The notes under the pieces: model-generated | Told to the model about the DNA's origin: nothing | The model's input: only the letters and a program-made list of their open reading frames with translations | The model's database searches: none | Shown: positions 63,790 through 64,000 of the stretch, piece after piece | Position numbering within the stretch: the first letter of the stretch is position 1 | Layout: every line of letters starts with the position of its first letter | NCBI RefSeq assembly: GCF_004458765.1 | Contig: NZ_SPJX01000652.1 | Span: forward strand, 62,001-126,000 | Length of the DNA stretch: 64,000 bases | Reading direction: 5' to 3' | From: Microvirga pakistanensis | GTDB taxonomy: Bacteria > Pseudomonadota > Alphaproteobacteria > Rhizobiales > Beijerinckiaceae | Position numbers and translations under genes: made by a program

Positions 63790-64000
63790 ATGACCGACAT
63801 GACACGACGTGCTTTTGCCCTGACTGCCACCCTCTGCGCCGCGCTCTCGCTCGGTGCATGCTCCTCCGCGCGCCTCGGCGGACCGGCGATGGGCAGCGCC
63901 TCCGCGGCACCTGCGGCGCCTGCGCCGATCGAGGCGGTGCCCTCCGGCCCGGTCGAATCCGCACCGCTCGCGCCCATCGAAGGTCAGCCGCTGCCGCCCA
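63790..64000 (+). CDS. Omp19-like outer-membrane lipoprotein, 5' part (runs off the window)
   Basis: 70 codons are visible. Residues 1-24 form a lipoprotein signal (TRRAFALTATLCAALSLGACSS) with the lipobox LGAC. The mature start SSARLGG...PIEAVPSGPVESAPLAPIEG resembles the proline/alanine linker of Brucella Omp19 and other AprI/Inh-domain lipoproteins. The inhibitor domain itself would lie beyond the window, so the family is an inference. Lipidation is secure. Confidence 0.65.
   Translation, partial: MTDMTRRAFALTATLCAALSLGACSSARLGGPAMGSASAAPAAPAPIEAVPSGPVESAPLAPIEGQPLPP

Overview
The window looks like chromosome (with accessory insertions) of a GC-rich alphaproteobacterium in the Hyphomicrobiales, most like Methylobacteriaceae (Microvirga or Methylobacterium type). 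Supporting signs are an EcfG-type general-stress sigma factor, small paralogues with an FDHP/SREEKR signature, a YggT-DUF167-folD-sdhCDAB block, an Omp19-like lipoprotein start, and palindromic intergenic repeats of rhizobial type. The genus is an inference from protein style, not a search result.

Layout. 0-12 kb: stress and housekeeping accessory genes (hemolysin III family, a sigma gene that appears to carry a NepR-like anti-sigma domain fused to EcfG, DUF2267, a DJ-1/PfpI protein, a lone receiver domain, two Hsp20 genes, DUF2945, a DHH phosphoesterase) mixed with decayed genes: a phage integrase, an M23 peptidase, and the N-termini of a GlxA-type regulator and of GlgX. 12-19.5 kb: gene-poor mobile-DNA debris, with a CAGGGAA-repeat region ending in a tRNA 3' half, an MFS exporter, small hypothetical proteins, an IS3 transposase tail, a solitary plasmid-type repC with a likely antisense ctRNA, and a tRNA-Leu whose acceptor stem does not pair. 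19.6-24.4 kb: htpG, a DnaQ-like exonuclease and selO.

25.4-53.8 kb: a large catabolic island. It holds an IclR regulator, two 3-hydroxyisobutyrate-dehydrogenase-like enzymes, two aldehyde dehydrogenases, a double-headed TetR regulator, two FadJ-type bifunctional beta-oxidation enzymes, a thiolase, three acyl-CoA dehydrogenases (one pair probably a heteromer), an AMP-forming acyl-CoA ligase, an NDP-forming acyl-CoA synthetase, a hotdog thioesterase, a GldA-type dehydrogenase, a cupin dioxygenase, a complete CUT1-type ABC importer and a LysR regulator. Three promoters across 14 kb of it (27.25, 37.51 and 41.22 kb) share a palindrome of the form AGAACG-N-CGTTCT, so the importer, ligase, cupin and aldehyde dehydrogenase/reductase genes are probably one regulon. 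The natural reading is import of a polyol-, ether- or ketone-bearing compound, alcohol and aldehyde oxidation to an acid, CoA activation and beta-oxidation. The substrate cannot be read from sequence.

54-55.4 kb: a prophage scar (frameshifted terminase, a small gene, a frameshifted 57-codon gene). 55.6-64 kb: conserved core with tRNA-Ala(CGC), yggT, DUF167, folD between two palindromic repeats, a secreted lectin-like protein, a LysR regulator divergent from sdhCDAB, a strong terminator, a small gene broken by an in-frame TAA, and the start of a lipoprotein that runs off the window.
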